DNA of 5,502 nt from NCBI GenBank assembly GCA_020061125.1, contig JAGUYV010000079.1:1-5502 (forward strand), written 5' to 3'. Within the stretch, counting starts at the first letter, position 1. Every line of letters begins with the position of its first letter. This DNA is from a bacterium. GTDB lineage: Bacteria; UBP15; UBA6099; DSWB01. The translations under genes and the position numbers were made by a program. This document shows, one piece after another, positions 1-5,298 of this stretch. The notes under the pieces are model-generated. The model saw only the letters and a list, made by a program, of their open reading frames with translations, had not been told where the DNA came from and ran no database searches.

Positions 1-536
1 GAGGTTTTGCCGTCGAGCCGCGCGCAGCACACGATTTTGATCTTGTGCTTCACATGGTCGAAGATCAGAATGGCGTCCGTGAACACGAGGCACATGTCGG
101 GCAGGCGCAGGTCGTCTTTGGGCGCGCCGGGCAGGGCCTCGATGTGGCGCACCACATCGTAGCCCATGTAGCCCACGGCGCCGCCGATGAACGGGGGCAG
201 GCCTTCGGCGCCCGCAACCTTGAGGTCCTTGAACTCGCGGCGCAGGGCATCAAACGGATCGCCCTGTCCGGCCGCGCCGCCGATCTCGTACGCGCCGTCC
301 TTGCTTTTGAAAATCGCGCGCGGGTTCACCCCGAGGAACGAGTAGCGCGCGGTGCGCTCGCCGCCCTCCACGCTTTCCAGCAGGAAGCTATGCCCGCCGT
401 CCGCGGCCATGTTCATGTAGGCGCTCACCGGAGTCAGCAGGTCCGCCAGAACCTCGGTGTGCACCGGGATTACATTGCCCCGGGCCGCCAGCTTTTCAAA
501 TGTCTTGAAATCCGGAAATATCTGTTGAGCTTTCAT
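1..536 (-). CDS. trpE: Anthranilate synthase component I, N-terminal part (cut by window edge)
   Basis: TrpE with TrpG converts chorismate and glutamine (or ammonia) to anthranilate, the first committed step of tryptophan synthesis, in the cytoplasm. I translated 178 codons before the edge. Family signatures are FLLESVEGGERTARYSFLG at residues 51-69, whose LLES segment (52-55) matches the tryptophan feedback-binding region of known TrpE proteins, and GGAVGYMGYDVVRHIE at 118-133, typical of the N-terminal domain. The C-terminal chorismate-binding catalytic domain lies outside the window, so activity cannot be judged; full-length family members are about 490-520 residues. The ATG at 534-536 is preceded by AGGTGA (542-547) with a 5-base spacer, which fixes the start. 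It lies 190 bases downstream of rpe on the same strand, with a terminator between them. PabB and isochorismate synthases share the later domain, but the N-terminal motifs favour TrpE. Confidence 0.93.
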   Translation of the reverse strand, partial: MKAQQIFPDFKTFEKLAARGNVIPVHTEVLADLLTPVSAYMNMAADGGHSFLLESVEGGERTARYSFLGVNPRAIFKSKDGAYEIGGAAGQGDPFDALRREFKDLKVAGAEGLPPFIGGAVGYMGYDVVRHIEALPGAPKDDLRLPDMCLVFTDAILIFDHVKHKIKIVCCARLDGKT

Positions 537-559
537 TCGCGTCACCTGTTCATTCGTAA

Positions 560-588
560 TGTATAAATACCTTGGGAGAAAAAAACAA
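560..588 (-). promoter_or_regulatory. Candidate sigma70-like promoter for trpE
   Basis: On the minus strand a TTGTTT (583-588, 3/6 match to TTGACA) is followed after exactly 17 bases by TATACA (560-565, 4/6 match to TATAAT). Transcription would begin near 552-554, leaving a short leader of about 15-18 bases that still contains the AGGTGA ribosome binding site. The -35 box lies inside the T tract of the terminator, so a separate trpE promoter after the end of the rpe transcript is plausible. The match is weak and could be chance in this short AT-rich patch. Confidence 0.25.
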
Positions 589-616
589 AGGGCCGCCGGT
601 CACAGGGACCGGCCGC
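579..616 (-). terminator. Intrinsic terminator between rpe and trpE
   Basis: On the minus strand GCCGGTC (613-607) and GACCGGC (601-595) form a 7-bp perfect stem with a 5-base loop, CCTGT. After one mismatch, two more pairs (616/592 and 615/593) extend the stem. The stem is followed by a T-rich tract, CTTTGTTTTTTT, read from 590 to 579. This is a standard Rho-independent terminator. It could end the rsmB-kinase-rpe transcript or work as a conditional attenuator ahead of trpE. Confidence 0.8.
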
Positions 617-726
617 GCCAGGGCCAACGGTTGGCGCGCCAGAGGATGTGCGAAGGAAAAGAAAAAACAGGAGGAATCAGGCGGAGCGTTCCGCGCTGAA
701 AATCGTTGTGAGCCTGGACCACCCCA

Positions 727-1389
727 TCAGAGGCTGGCCTCCTTGAGCACTTTCACGGCTTTCTGAATCGTGTCTTCGCCCTTGAAGATGTAGGAGCCGG
801 CGACCAGGTAATCCGCGCCCGCGCCCACCACATCCCGCACCGTGCCGCGGGATACGCCGCCGTCCACGCCCACCAGGGCGCGCAGGCCGCGATTGTCAAT
901 CATTGTACGGCATTCCGCGATTTTGTCCAGCAACGGAATAAAATTCTGCCCGCCGAACCCCGGATTCACGGTCATGATCATGACCATCCACAGCTTGTCG
1001 AGCACATATTCGAGCACATTGAGAGGCGTGTGCGGGTTGAGGGCCACTCCGGGCTGTTTGCCGGCCTCGGCGATCTGCTGAATCACGCGGTCCAGGTGCG
1101 GGCAGGCCTCGGCGTGCACGGTGATGCTCTGCACCGCGTCCAGGGCGAACTCGGAGATGAACCGGCCGGGGTCGTGGATCATGAGATGCACATCCATGGG
1201 CAGGGGCGCGGACGGCGCGATGGAGTTCAGCACCACTTGGCCGAACGAGATGTTAGGCACGAACATGCCGTCCATGACATCCACATGCAGGGTGTCGCAT
1301 CCGGCGTCGCGCAGCGCGTTCATGTCCTGGCCCAGGCGCGTGAAATCCGCGCTAAGAATGGATGGGGAGATAATCAGTTGTTTGCTCAT
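727..1389 (-). CDS. rpe: Ribulose-phosphate 3-epimerase
   Basis: Interconverts D-ribulose 5-phosphate and D-xylulose 5-phosphate in the pentose phosphate (and Calvin) pathway; a cytosolic metal-dependent TIM barrel. The 220-residue product has the usual family length. It opens with SPSILSADF (8-16) and carries HVDVMDGMFVPN (35-46), DVHLMI (66-71), TVNPGFGGQ (140-148), VDGG (175-178) and AGSYIF near the C terminus. The expected metal and acid-base residues are all present: H35, D37, H68 and D176. I chose the ATG at 1389, which gives the canonical N terminus; the frame is open to 1467 but that extension overlaps the upstream gene and resembles nothing. The ribosome binding site is poor (CGGAAC just before the ATG), so translation may be coupled to the gene ending 22 bases upstream. 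Association of rpe with rsmB and a PASTA gene matches the ancestral cluster. Confidence 0.96.
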   Translation of the reverse strand: MSKQLIISPSILSADFTRLGQDMNALRDAGCDTLHVDVMDGMFVPNISFGQVVLNSIAPSAPLPMDVHLMIHDPGRFISEFALDAVQSITVHAEACPHLDRVIQQIAEAGKQPGVALNPHTPLNVLEYVLDKLWMVMIMTVNPGFGGQNFIPLLDKIAECRTMIDNRGLRALVGVDGGVSRGTVRDVVGAGADYLVAGSYIFKGEDTIQKAVKVLKEASL

Positions 1390-1411
1390 GTTCCGCGGCT
1401 TTCGTTGAATT

Positions 1412-3406
1412 TCAGAACTTGACCTGCTGTTCGAGGCGTCCGTTGATGAAAACTTTGACGAACACATCGCCGCGGCCTTCGAGGGACAGGGGCACGGTTT
1501 CGCCGCCGTTGTGGCTGCCCCTGTAGGCCTCGCTGCGCCCGTTGCGGTCCACCACTTCGACCACGACCTCGCTTCCGTCCTGGGTCACGGTGACATTCAC
1601 ATTCTTCTTTTTGAGTTTGTAGTCCGCGGCGTTGTCCCCATCATAGAAGGGGTCGTCATCCGGAGACACGCCGCCGTTGTCCGCGCCGCCGTCCGCAGGC
1701 TCGGCCACAAAAATCTGCACATCGCCCATGGACTTGGTGTTGACCCTTGTGCCGGGCAGGATGCTCTGCGACACCACCACGCCGACCTCATAGGCGTTGG
1801 TGGGCACGGACTTGATGTCCCCGTACGGAATGCCGTTTTCCGCGAGGATGCGGTGCACATCGTTGATGTTCTTGCCGATGAGATCGGGCATGTCAATTTC
1901 ACGCGGCTCGGGGCCGTTGCTTACGAACAGCTTGATGAGCTTGCCGGTGCTGCTTTTCTCGCCGGGTTTGGGAACCTGGTCCACCACATGGTCCAGGGCC
2001 ACGCTTTCGCTGTACTCGCGCTCGATCTCCACGCGGAAGCCCATGTCCTTGGCGAGCTGTTCGGCCTCTCGCAGGGGCATCTTGCGCAGGTCGCGCACCA
2101 CAAGATCCTGGTCGCCCAGGCTCACGATGAGCTTCACCGTGCGGCCAACCTTGACTTTTTTGCCCGCGGGCGGATCCTGGCGGATCACCAGGCCCTCGGG
2201 CACATCCGCGCTGTATACCTTCTCGATCTCGGTCTTGAGATCGGCGTGTCCGAGCTTGAACTTGGCCTCGGTCTCGTCCAGGTTCACCACATTGGGGACC
2301 TGCACCACGCCCGACTCCCCGGTTCCGAGATTGTCCCGGATGCCGCCGCAGGAGCGGAACAGAAACCCGCCGATTCCGGCGAAGGTTGCTATTAGAATGG
2401 CCACTGCGGCGATGGCGAAAATCTGCCTTTTGCGGTACTGGCCTGTGTCCATGTCACCATCCAGATCAAGGGATTTCCCCAGGTCGTCCAGAGACAGATC
2501 GCGTTCTCTGGGCGGGGGAGGCGGCGGATCCGCCGCGCGCGCCGGTGGCGGGATTGACGGCTTGATCGCCATGCTCTGCTCCTGAAACCGTTCGCGGTTC
2601 AGAGACCGCACGATGGAGGAGCGGCACAGAAGCAGTTCGGAGAGCAGGTCGGACGCGGTTTCATATCGCGACGCCGGGCGCGGTTTGAGGGCCTTGAGGA
2701 TAACGGAGTTGAGAAGCGGCGGCACATGCGCGTTCAGATCCGCGGGCGCGGCGGGCGCTTCGTAGTTTCTGTCCAGGGCGATGTCCATGGCCTGTTCGGC
2801 GGTGAACGGCCTGTGCCCGGTCATGAGTTCATACAGAATGACGCCCAGGGAAAAGATGTCGGCCTGTGGCGAGGGGGCTGAACCGGAAAGAATTTCCGGC
2901 GCGCAGTAGCGCGCGTCGCGCGTGCCCGCGGGCGCCATGGCGTGCAGAATCTGGAAATCCGCGACCTTGACCGCCAGGGAGCCGAGCACGGCCACGGACT
3001 CCGTGGTGAGCAGCCCGTGGGCCACGCCTTTGCCGTGCGCGTGCGCCAGGGCCTCGGCAATTTTTATGCCCAGCTCCAGGGCCTGCAGGGTGTTCAGAGG
3101 CGAGCGCGACTTGAGCACCTGGGCCAGGGTGGCGCCCTCGTAATATTCCTCGGCCGCCCAGATCACGCCCTCATGCTCGCCGCAATCGCGCAGATGCGCC
3201 AGGCCCGGATGCCGCAGCGAGGATACCACGGCCAGGTTGGCTTTGAGCCTTTCGAACGCCTGTTCCGCGGCGGGGCCGGTGTTGAACACCTTGACCAGGC
3301 TGCGGGTTTCCGTGTTCACGAGCCGCGCCGCATACGCATCATAGAATCGTTGCTCGCGTATCTTTTCGATTAACTGGTATTTTCCGCCAATGGTCTGTCC
3401 GGTCAT
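1412..3406 (-). CDS. Membrane-anchored PASTA protein with degenerate Ser/Thr kinase domain (PrkC/PknB-like pseudokinase)
   Basis: A 664-residue protein with the layout of PASTA kinases: a cytoplasmic kinase fold (about 8-262), a proline-rich linker (285-300), one transmembrane helix (about 328-350), and three outer PASTA repeats (about 367-430, 435-498, 503-569). An acidic linker and a beta-rich C-terminal segment (598-664) follow that I do not recognise. PASTA domains in related proteins bind muropeptides or beta-lactams. The fold markers kept are K39 (beta3), D150 of DFG, APE (169-171), D183 of DIFSLG and R247. The catalytic loop is broken: HRDxKPEN is replaced by HGLLTTES (130-137), so the catalytic Asp, Lys and Asn are gone; DFG is DFQ, the Gly-rich loop reads IREQRFY (16-22), and the alpha-C Glu position appears to be Asn57. 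Phosphotransfer is therefore unlikely (inference). Start ATG at 3406 has GGGGAG (3415-3420) 8 bases upstream; a TTG ten codons earlier is less likely. It sits 78 bases after rsmB and 22 before rpe. Confidence 0.9.
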   Translation of the reverse strand: MTGQTIGGKYQLIEKIREQRFYDAYAARLVNTETRSLVKVFNTGPAAEQAFERLKANLAVVSSLRHPGLAHLRDCGEHEGVIWAAEEYYEGATLAQVLKSRSPLNTLQALELGIKIAEALAHAHGKGVAHGLLTTESVAVLGSLAVKVADFQILHAMAPAGTRDARYCAPEILSGSAPSPQADIFSLGVILYELMTGHRPFTAEQAMDIALDRNYEAPAAPADLNAHVPPLLNSVILKALKPRPASRYETASDLLSELLLCRSSIVRSLNRERFQEQSMAIKPSIPPPARAADPPPPPPRERDLSLDDLGKSLDLDGDMDTGQYRKRQIFAIAAVAILIATFAGIGGFLFRSCGGIRDNLGTGESGVVQVPNVVNLDETEAKFKLGHADLKTEIEKVYSADVPEGLVIRQDPPAGKKVKVGRTVKLIVSLGDQDLVVRDLRKMPLREAEQLAKDMGFRVEIEREYSESVALDHVVDQVPKPGEKSSTGKLIKLFVSNGPEPREIDMPDLIGKNINDVHRILAENGIPYGDIKSVPTNAYEVGVVVSQSILPGTRVNTKSMGDVQIFVAEPADGGADNGGVSPDDDPFYDGDNAADYKLKKKNVNVTVTQDGSEVVVEVVDRNGRSEAYRGSHNGGETVPLSLEGRGDVFVKVFINGRLEQQVKF

Positions 3407-3448
3407 GCCGGTGACTCCCCGCGCACGCGCGTGCAATTAATTGAAGTT

Positions 3449-3478
3449 ATTGTAAAACCCGCGCATGCGCATCTGCAA
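3449..3478 (-). promoter_or_regulatory. Candidate internal promoter before the PASTA pseudokinase gene
   Basis: In the 78-base gap after rsmB the minus strand has TACAAT (3449-3454, 5/6 match to TATAAT) inside an AT-rich island (3435-3457). A weak TTGCAG (3473-3478, 3/6) lies 18 bases upstream of it. A start near 3441 would give a leader of about 35 bases carrying the GGGGAG ribosome binding site. The -10 is good and the -35 poor; read-through from rsmB could equally drive the gene. Confidence 0.3.
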
Positions 3479-3484
3479 CCATGC

Positions 3485-4867
3485 TCACGATTTCCTGTCC
3501 AGAATGCACACCGCCGCGCCGCAGGCCTGGGTGTGCTGCGGCAAAAATACGCTGCCGAACGGCGTCTTGAATTGCGGCAGGTGTTCCAGGGCCGGTTCGT
3601 TGCGCGCCGGGGCGAAATCTTCGTGCCGCTCGAGGAATTCCGCGGCCACATCGTCGTTTTCCTCGGGCAGAACCGAGCAGGTGGCGTAGACCAGCCTGCC
3701 GCCGGGCGCAACCAGCCGCGCCGCGGCCTCGAGCATCCTGCGCTGCAGGAACGCCAGTTCCATGACCTGGGCGGGCCGCACGCGCTGCTTGAGTTCGGGC
3801 CTGCGCCGGAATGTGCCCGTGCCCGTGCACGGCGCGTCCACCAGAACCCGGTCGAATGAACCCATGTCCCCCGGATCCGTGGCGTCGCACACGCGGGTTT
3901 CCAGAATGGAAACGCCAAGCCGCTCCGCTTCCCCGGCCGCGATTTCGGTTTTGTGCGCATGGATGTCGCAGGCCAGCACGCGGCCGCGGTTGCCCATGAG
4001 TTCGGCCAGGTGCGTGGCTTTGGCGCCGCGGCCGCAGCACAGGTCCAGCACGCTGTCGCCCGGTTGCGGCGCGACTGCGTGCGCCACAATTTGCGTGCTG
4101 AAATCCTGTGGCGTGAGCAACCCGGCCCGCACCTCGCGCGCCGGGTGATAGCCCTGCCCCACCTTGAAATAGACGCAGTTGGGCAGGCGCTTCGAGAACG
4201 CCGTGTCCACGCGCTGCCGCGCGTACATGTCCGACAGCTCATCTTCGCTCACGCGCAGCGGGTTTGTGCGGAAATATGACGGCATGCCCAGATTGTTGGC
4301 CCGCAGCATCTTGAGGGTGTCGTCCATGCCGTAGAATTTCACGGCGCTCTGCGCAAACCATTCCGGGCACGAGAATTCCAGGGCCATTCGCCGGAGATCG
4401 GTTTCCGCATCTTCGAGAAGACTGTGCATGTCTTTGTGTGAGACGCGCCGCAGGCAGGCGTTGAGAAATTTCGTCTCGCTTTTGCTGCACTCCGCGGCCG
4501 CGATCTTCATGTATTCGGAAATGGTTGCGTATTTGGGAATTTTGTTCTGGAACAGGATTTCGAAGATGGCCATGCGCGCGGCCAGGAGCAGAGCGGGCGC
4601 GGCCGTGATTTTGCCCTTGCTGGTTTTGGAGCGGAACACGGCGTCGAGCAGGGCGAGGTTGCGCAGCACGCCCAGGACCAGGAAGGTGGCTGTGCGGCGG
4701 TCGCCGGGCGCCAGGGATGCGTCGTCGAGCGCGTTGCCCAGCACGATGTTGCTGAACGCCCCGCCGTGCAGCACGCGATGCAGCGCGCGGTACGCCGTGA
4801 TGCGCCCCCTGTACCCGCCCGCGGCCGTGGCCTGTTCTTTTGTTTTTGTTTGCTTTTTGTTTTGCAT
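3485..4867 (-). CDS. rsmB: 16S rRNA (cytosine-967-C5)-methyltransferase RsmB
   Basis: Transfers a methyl group from SAM to C5 of C967 (E. coli numbering) in 16S rRNA during small-subunit assembly. The 460-residue product has an N-terminal NusB-like RNA-binding domain (about 18-150) and a C-terminal Rossmann methyltransferase (about 165-458). SAM motif I is VLDLCCGRGAKATHLAEL (273-290), an acidic ribose contact is D301, motif IV is DAPCTGTG (344-351), and motif VI is YATCS (394-398). Both cysteines of the m5C mechanism are present: C397 as nucleophile and C347 for product release. Motif I departs from the usual DLCAAPGGKT. I chose the ATG at 4867 because the 30 residues before it, from a TTG at 4957, read into repeat DNA and look non-conserved. 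Its ribosome binding site is weak (AGGG abuts the ATG). NSUN/RsmF-type enzymes lack the NusB-like domain, which supports RsmB (also called Sun). Confidence 0.93.
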   Translation of the reverse strand: MQNKKQTKTKEQATAAGGYRGRITAYRALHRVLHGGAFSNIVLGNALDDASLAPGDRRTATFLVLGVLRNLALLDAVFRSKTSKGKITAAPALLLAARMAIFEILFQNKIPKYATISEYMKIAAAECSKSETKFLNACLRRVSHKDMHSLLEDAETDLRRMALEFSCPEWFAQSAVKFYGMDDTLKMLRANNLGMPSYFRTNPLRVSEDELSDMYARQRVDTAFSKRLPNCVYFKVGQGYHPAREVRAGLLTPQDFSTQIVAHAVAPQPGDSVLDLCCGRGAKATHLAELMGNRGRVLACDIHAHKTEIAAGEAERLGVSILETRVCDATDPGDMGSFDRVLVDAPCTGTGTFRRRPELKQRVRPAQVMELAFLQRRMLEAAARLVAPGGRLVYATCSVLPEENDDVAAEFLERHEDFAPARNEPALEHLPQFKTPFGSVFLPQHTQACGAAVCILDRKS

Positions 4868-4932
4868 CCCTGTAATCAAAGTCCGGAATAATGCGGGTAT
4901 TTTGAATAGAAACGGAAACCGGCCCTTGTGAA

Positions 4933-5022
4933 GCTGTTGAACGAGCCGTGCGACCAAAAAAAGCAGGTGCCAGGCGGGCTGTTGAAAAAGCCTGGCGGCC
5001 GCAAAAAGCAGGGGACAGGCAC
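4933..5022. repeat. Degenerate 45-bp tandem duplication
   Basis: Bases 4933-4977 and 4978-5022 align without gaps at 34 of 45 positions. The best-kept blocks are GCTGTTGAA at the left of each unit and AAAAAGCAGG (4958-4967 and 5003-5012), both offset by exactly 45. Across the junction, GCCAGGC (4969-4975) and GCCTGGC (4990-4996) could form a 7-bp stem with a 14-base loop. The right end of unit 2 is the left arm of the neighbouring palindrome, so the duplication and the palindrome share material. Confidence 0.7.
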
Positions 5023-5058
5023 GCGGAAATTCGCCGCATTCCCAGTCCCCGTTTTTGC
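5001..5058. repeat. Imperfect palindrome A (REP-like)
   Basis: GCAAAAA (5001-5007) pairs with TTTTTGC (5052-5058). GGGGAC-A-GG (5011-5019) pairs with CC-A-GTCCCC (5042-5050) across one A/A mismatch, and an inner GCGG (5023-5026) can pair with CCGC (5034-5037). The element is asymmetric: its left arm reads GGGGACAGGCACGC while its right arm, on the other strand, reads GGGGACTGGG. The same two arms occur in reversed order in palindrome B. On the minus strand the GC-rich stem is followed by TGCTTTTTGC, so it could act as a terminator. Confidence 0.75.
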
Positions 5059-5197
5059 TGCTTTTGCGCTTTGTGTGCGATGGGTTTGCGGCGCCAGAGC
5101 GCTGGCTGCGGATCCGTTACATGGTTTCCTTTCGCAAAATAACAATGCGTAAAAACTTTCGTCAGTCAAGAAGTTGGCTCGTGTTGGCGCAAGGCTG

Positions 5198-5260
5198 CGA
5201 AAAACCGGGGACTGGGTCGCTTTCCTCAAGGAAAGCGTTGCCTGTCCCCAGCGTTTTTCG
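5198..5260. repeat. Imperfect palindrome B (REP-like), inverted relative to A
   Basis: The outer arm CGAAAAA (5198-5204) pairs with TTTTTCG (5254-5260). GGGGAC-T-GG (5207-5215) pairs with CC-T-GTCCCC (5241-5249). A perfect 8-bp inner stem, CGCTTTCC (5218-5225) with GGAAAGCG (5230-5237), closes on a TCAA loop. The left arm GAAAAACCGGGGACTGGG matches the right arm of palindrome A read on the opposite strand, so the two copies lie in opposite orientation. It starts 38 bases after the fmt stop and could terminate fmt transcription (minus strand: stem then GGTTTTTCG). Confidence 0.8.
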
Positions 5261-5298
5261 CCCCCCGCACTTTTTCAACAAACCCGATTGACCTCTTC

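Larger units (their letters stand above)
537..726 (-). promoter_or_regulatory. rpe-trpE leader; possible trp attenuator region
   Basis: The 190 bases between rpe and trpE contain no clear gene. Reading the minus strand, there are three potential hairpins. The first is CAG/CTG plus GCGGA/TCCGC (678-698, one bulge), the second is GCCAA/TTGGC with a 3-base loop (623-635), and the third is the terminator (592-616). A pyrimidine-rich run lies between the first two (rc of 652-676). The GGCGCGCC at 633-640 can also pair with GGCGCGGCC (rc of 611-619, one bulge), which would block the 5' arm of the terminator. A frame from a GTG at 722 to a TGA at 600 carries three Trp codons (641-639, 626-624, 620-618) in this stretch. 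That is what an attenuator would show, but the frame has no good ribosome binding site and its stop lies in the terminator loop. Confidence 0.3.
4975..5286. mobile_element. Possible remnant of a small non-autonomous element bounded by 16/17-bp inverted repeats
   Basis: CGGGCTGTTGAAAAAG at 4975-4990 matches the reverse complement of 5270-5286 (CGGGTTTGTTGAAAAAG) with one substitution and one indel. The repeat pair encloses 312 bp containing both palindromes and no transposase. Ends with a TGTTGAAAAAG core resemble those of several insertion-sequence families, which is a recollection and not a match I could test. I see no target-site duplication directly outside the ends, and the left end overlaps the 45-bp tandem units, so this may simply be dispersed repeat DNA. 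Confidence 0.35.
4868..5298 (-). other. Repeat-rich non-coding gap between fmt and rsmB
   Basis: These 431 bases hold no credible gene. Open frames on both strands translate the repeats and give low-complexity products without a family resemblance. The content is a 45-bp degenerate tandem pair (4933-5022), a palindrome at 5001-5058, a small hairpin GCCAG-AGCG-CTGGC (5093-5106), a second larger palindrome at 5198-5260, and a bracketing inverted repeat (4975-4990 and 5270-5286). The stretches 5063-5197 and 4868-4932 show nothing else that I can name. Because both palindromes are followed by T5 on either strand, they could also terminate transcription coming from fmt, which would separate it from rsmB. 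Confidence 0.7.

Noticed and set aside
45-566. A 173-residue plus-strand frame at the left end.
   Set aside because: It is opposite the TrpE N terminus, which has clear conserved motifs and a ribosome binding site on the minus strand.
1390-1467. An extended rpe N terminus starting at 1467.
   Set aside because: It would overlap the upstream stop by 56 bases, adds a Ser-rich non-homologous stretch, and the canonical start at 1389 matches the family N terminus.
1511-2395. A 294-residue open frame on the plus strand opposite the PASTA gene.
   Set aside because: It is antisense to clear PASTA repeats and its composition (A, H, V, L, G-rich) is that of a complementary-strand shadow of high-GC coding DNA.
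2508-2525. G-rich run on the plus strand that might form a quadruplex.
   Set aside because: It is the complement of the proline codons (PPPPPP, residues 294-299) of the linker, which explains it fully; the G-runs are mostly two bases long.
4868-4957. A TTG start giving RsmB 30 extra residues.
   Set aside because: The extension lies in repeat-adjacent DNA with no family match; the ATG at 4867 gives a normal-length protein.
4876-5229. A 117-residue minus-strand frame across the repeat gap.
   Set aside because: It translates both palindromes and the tandem units, resembles no family and has no ribosome binding site; repeats explain the open frame.
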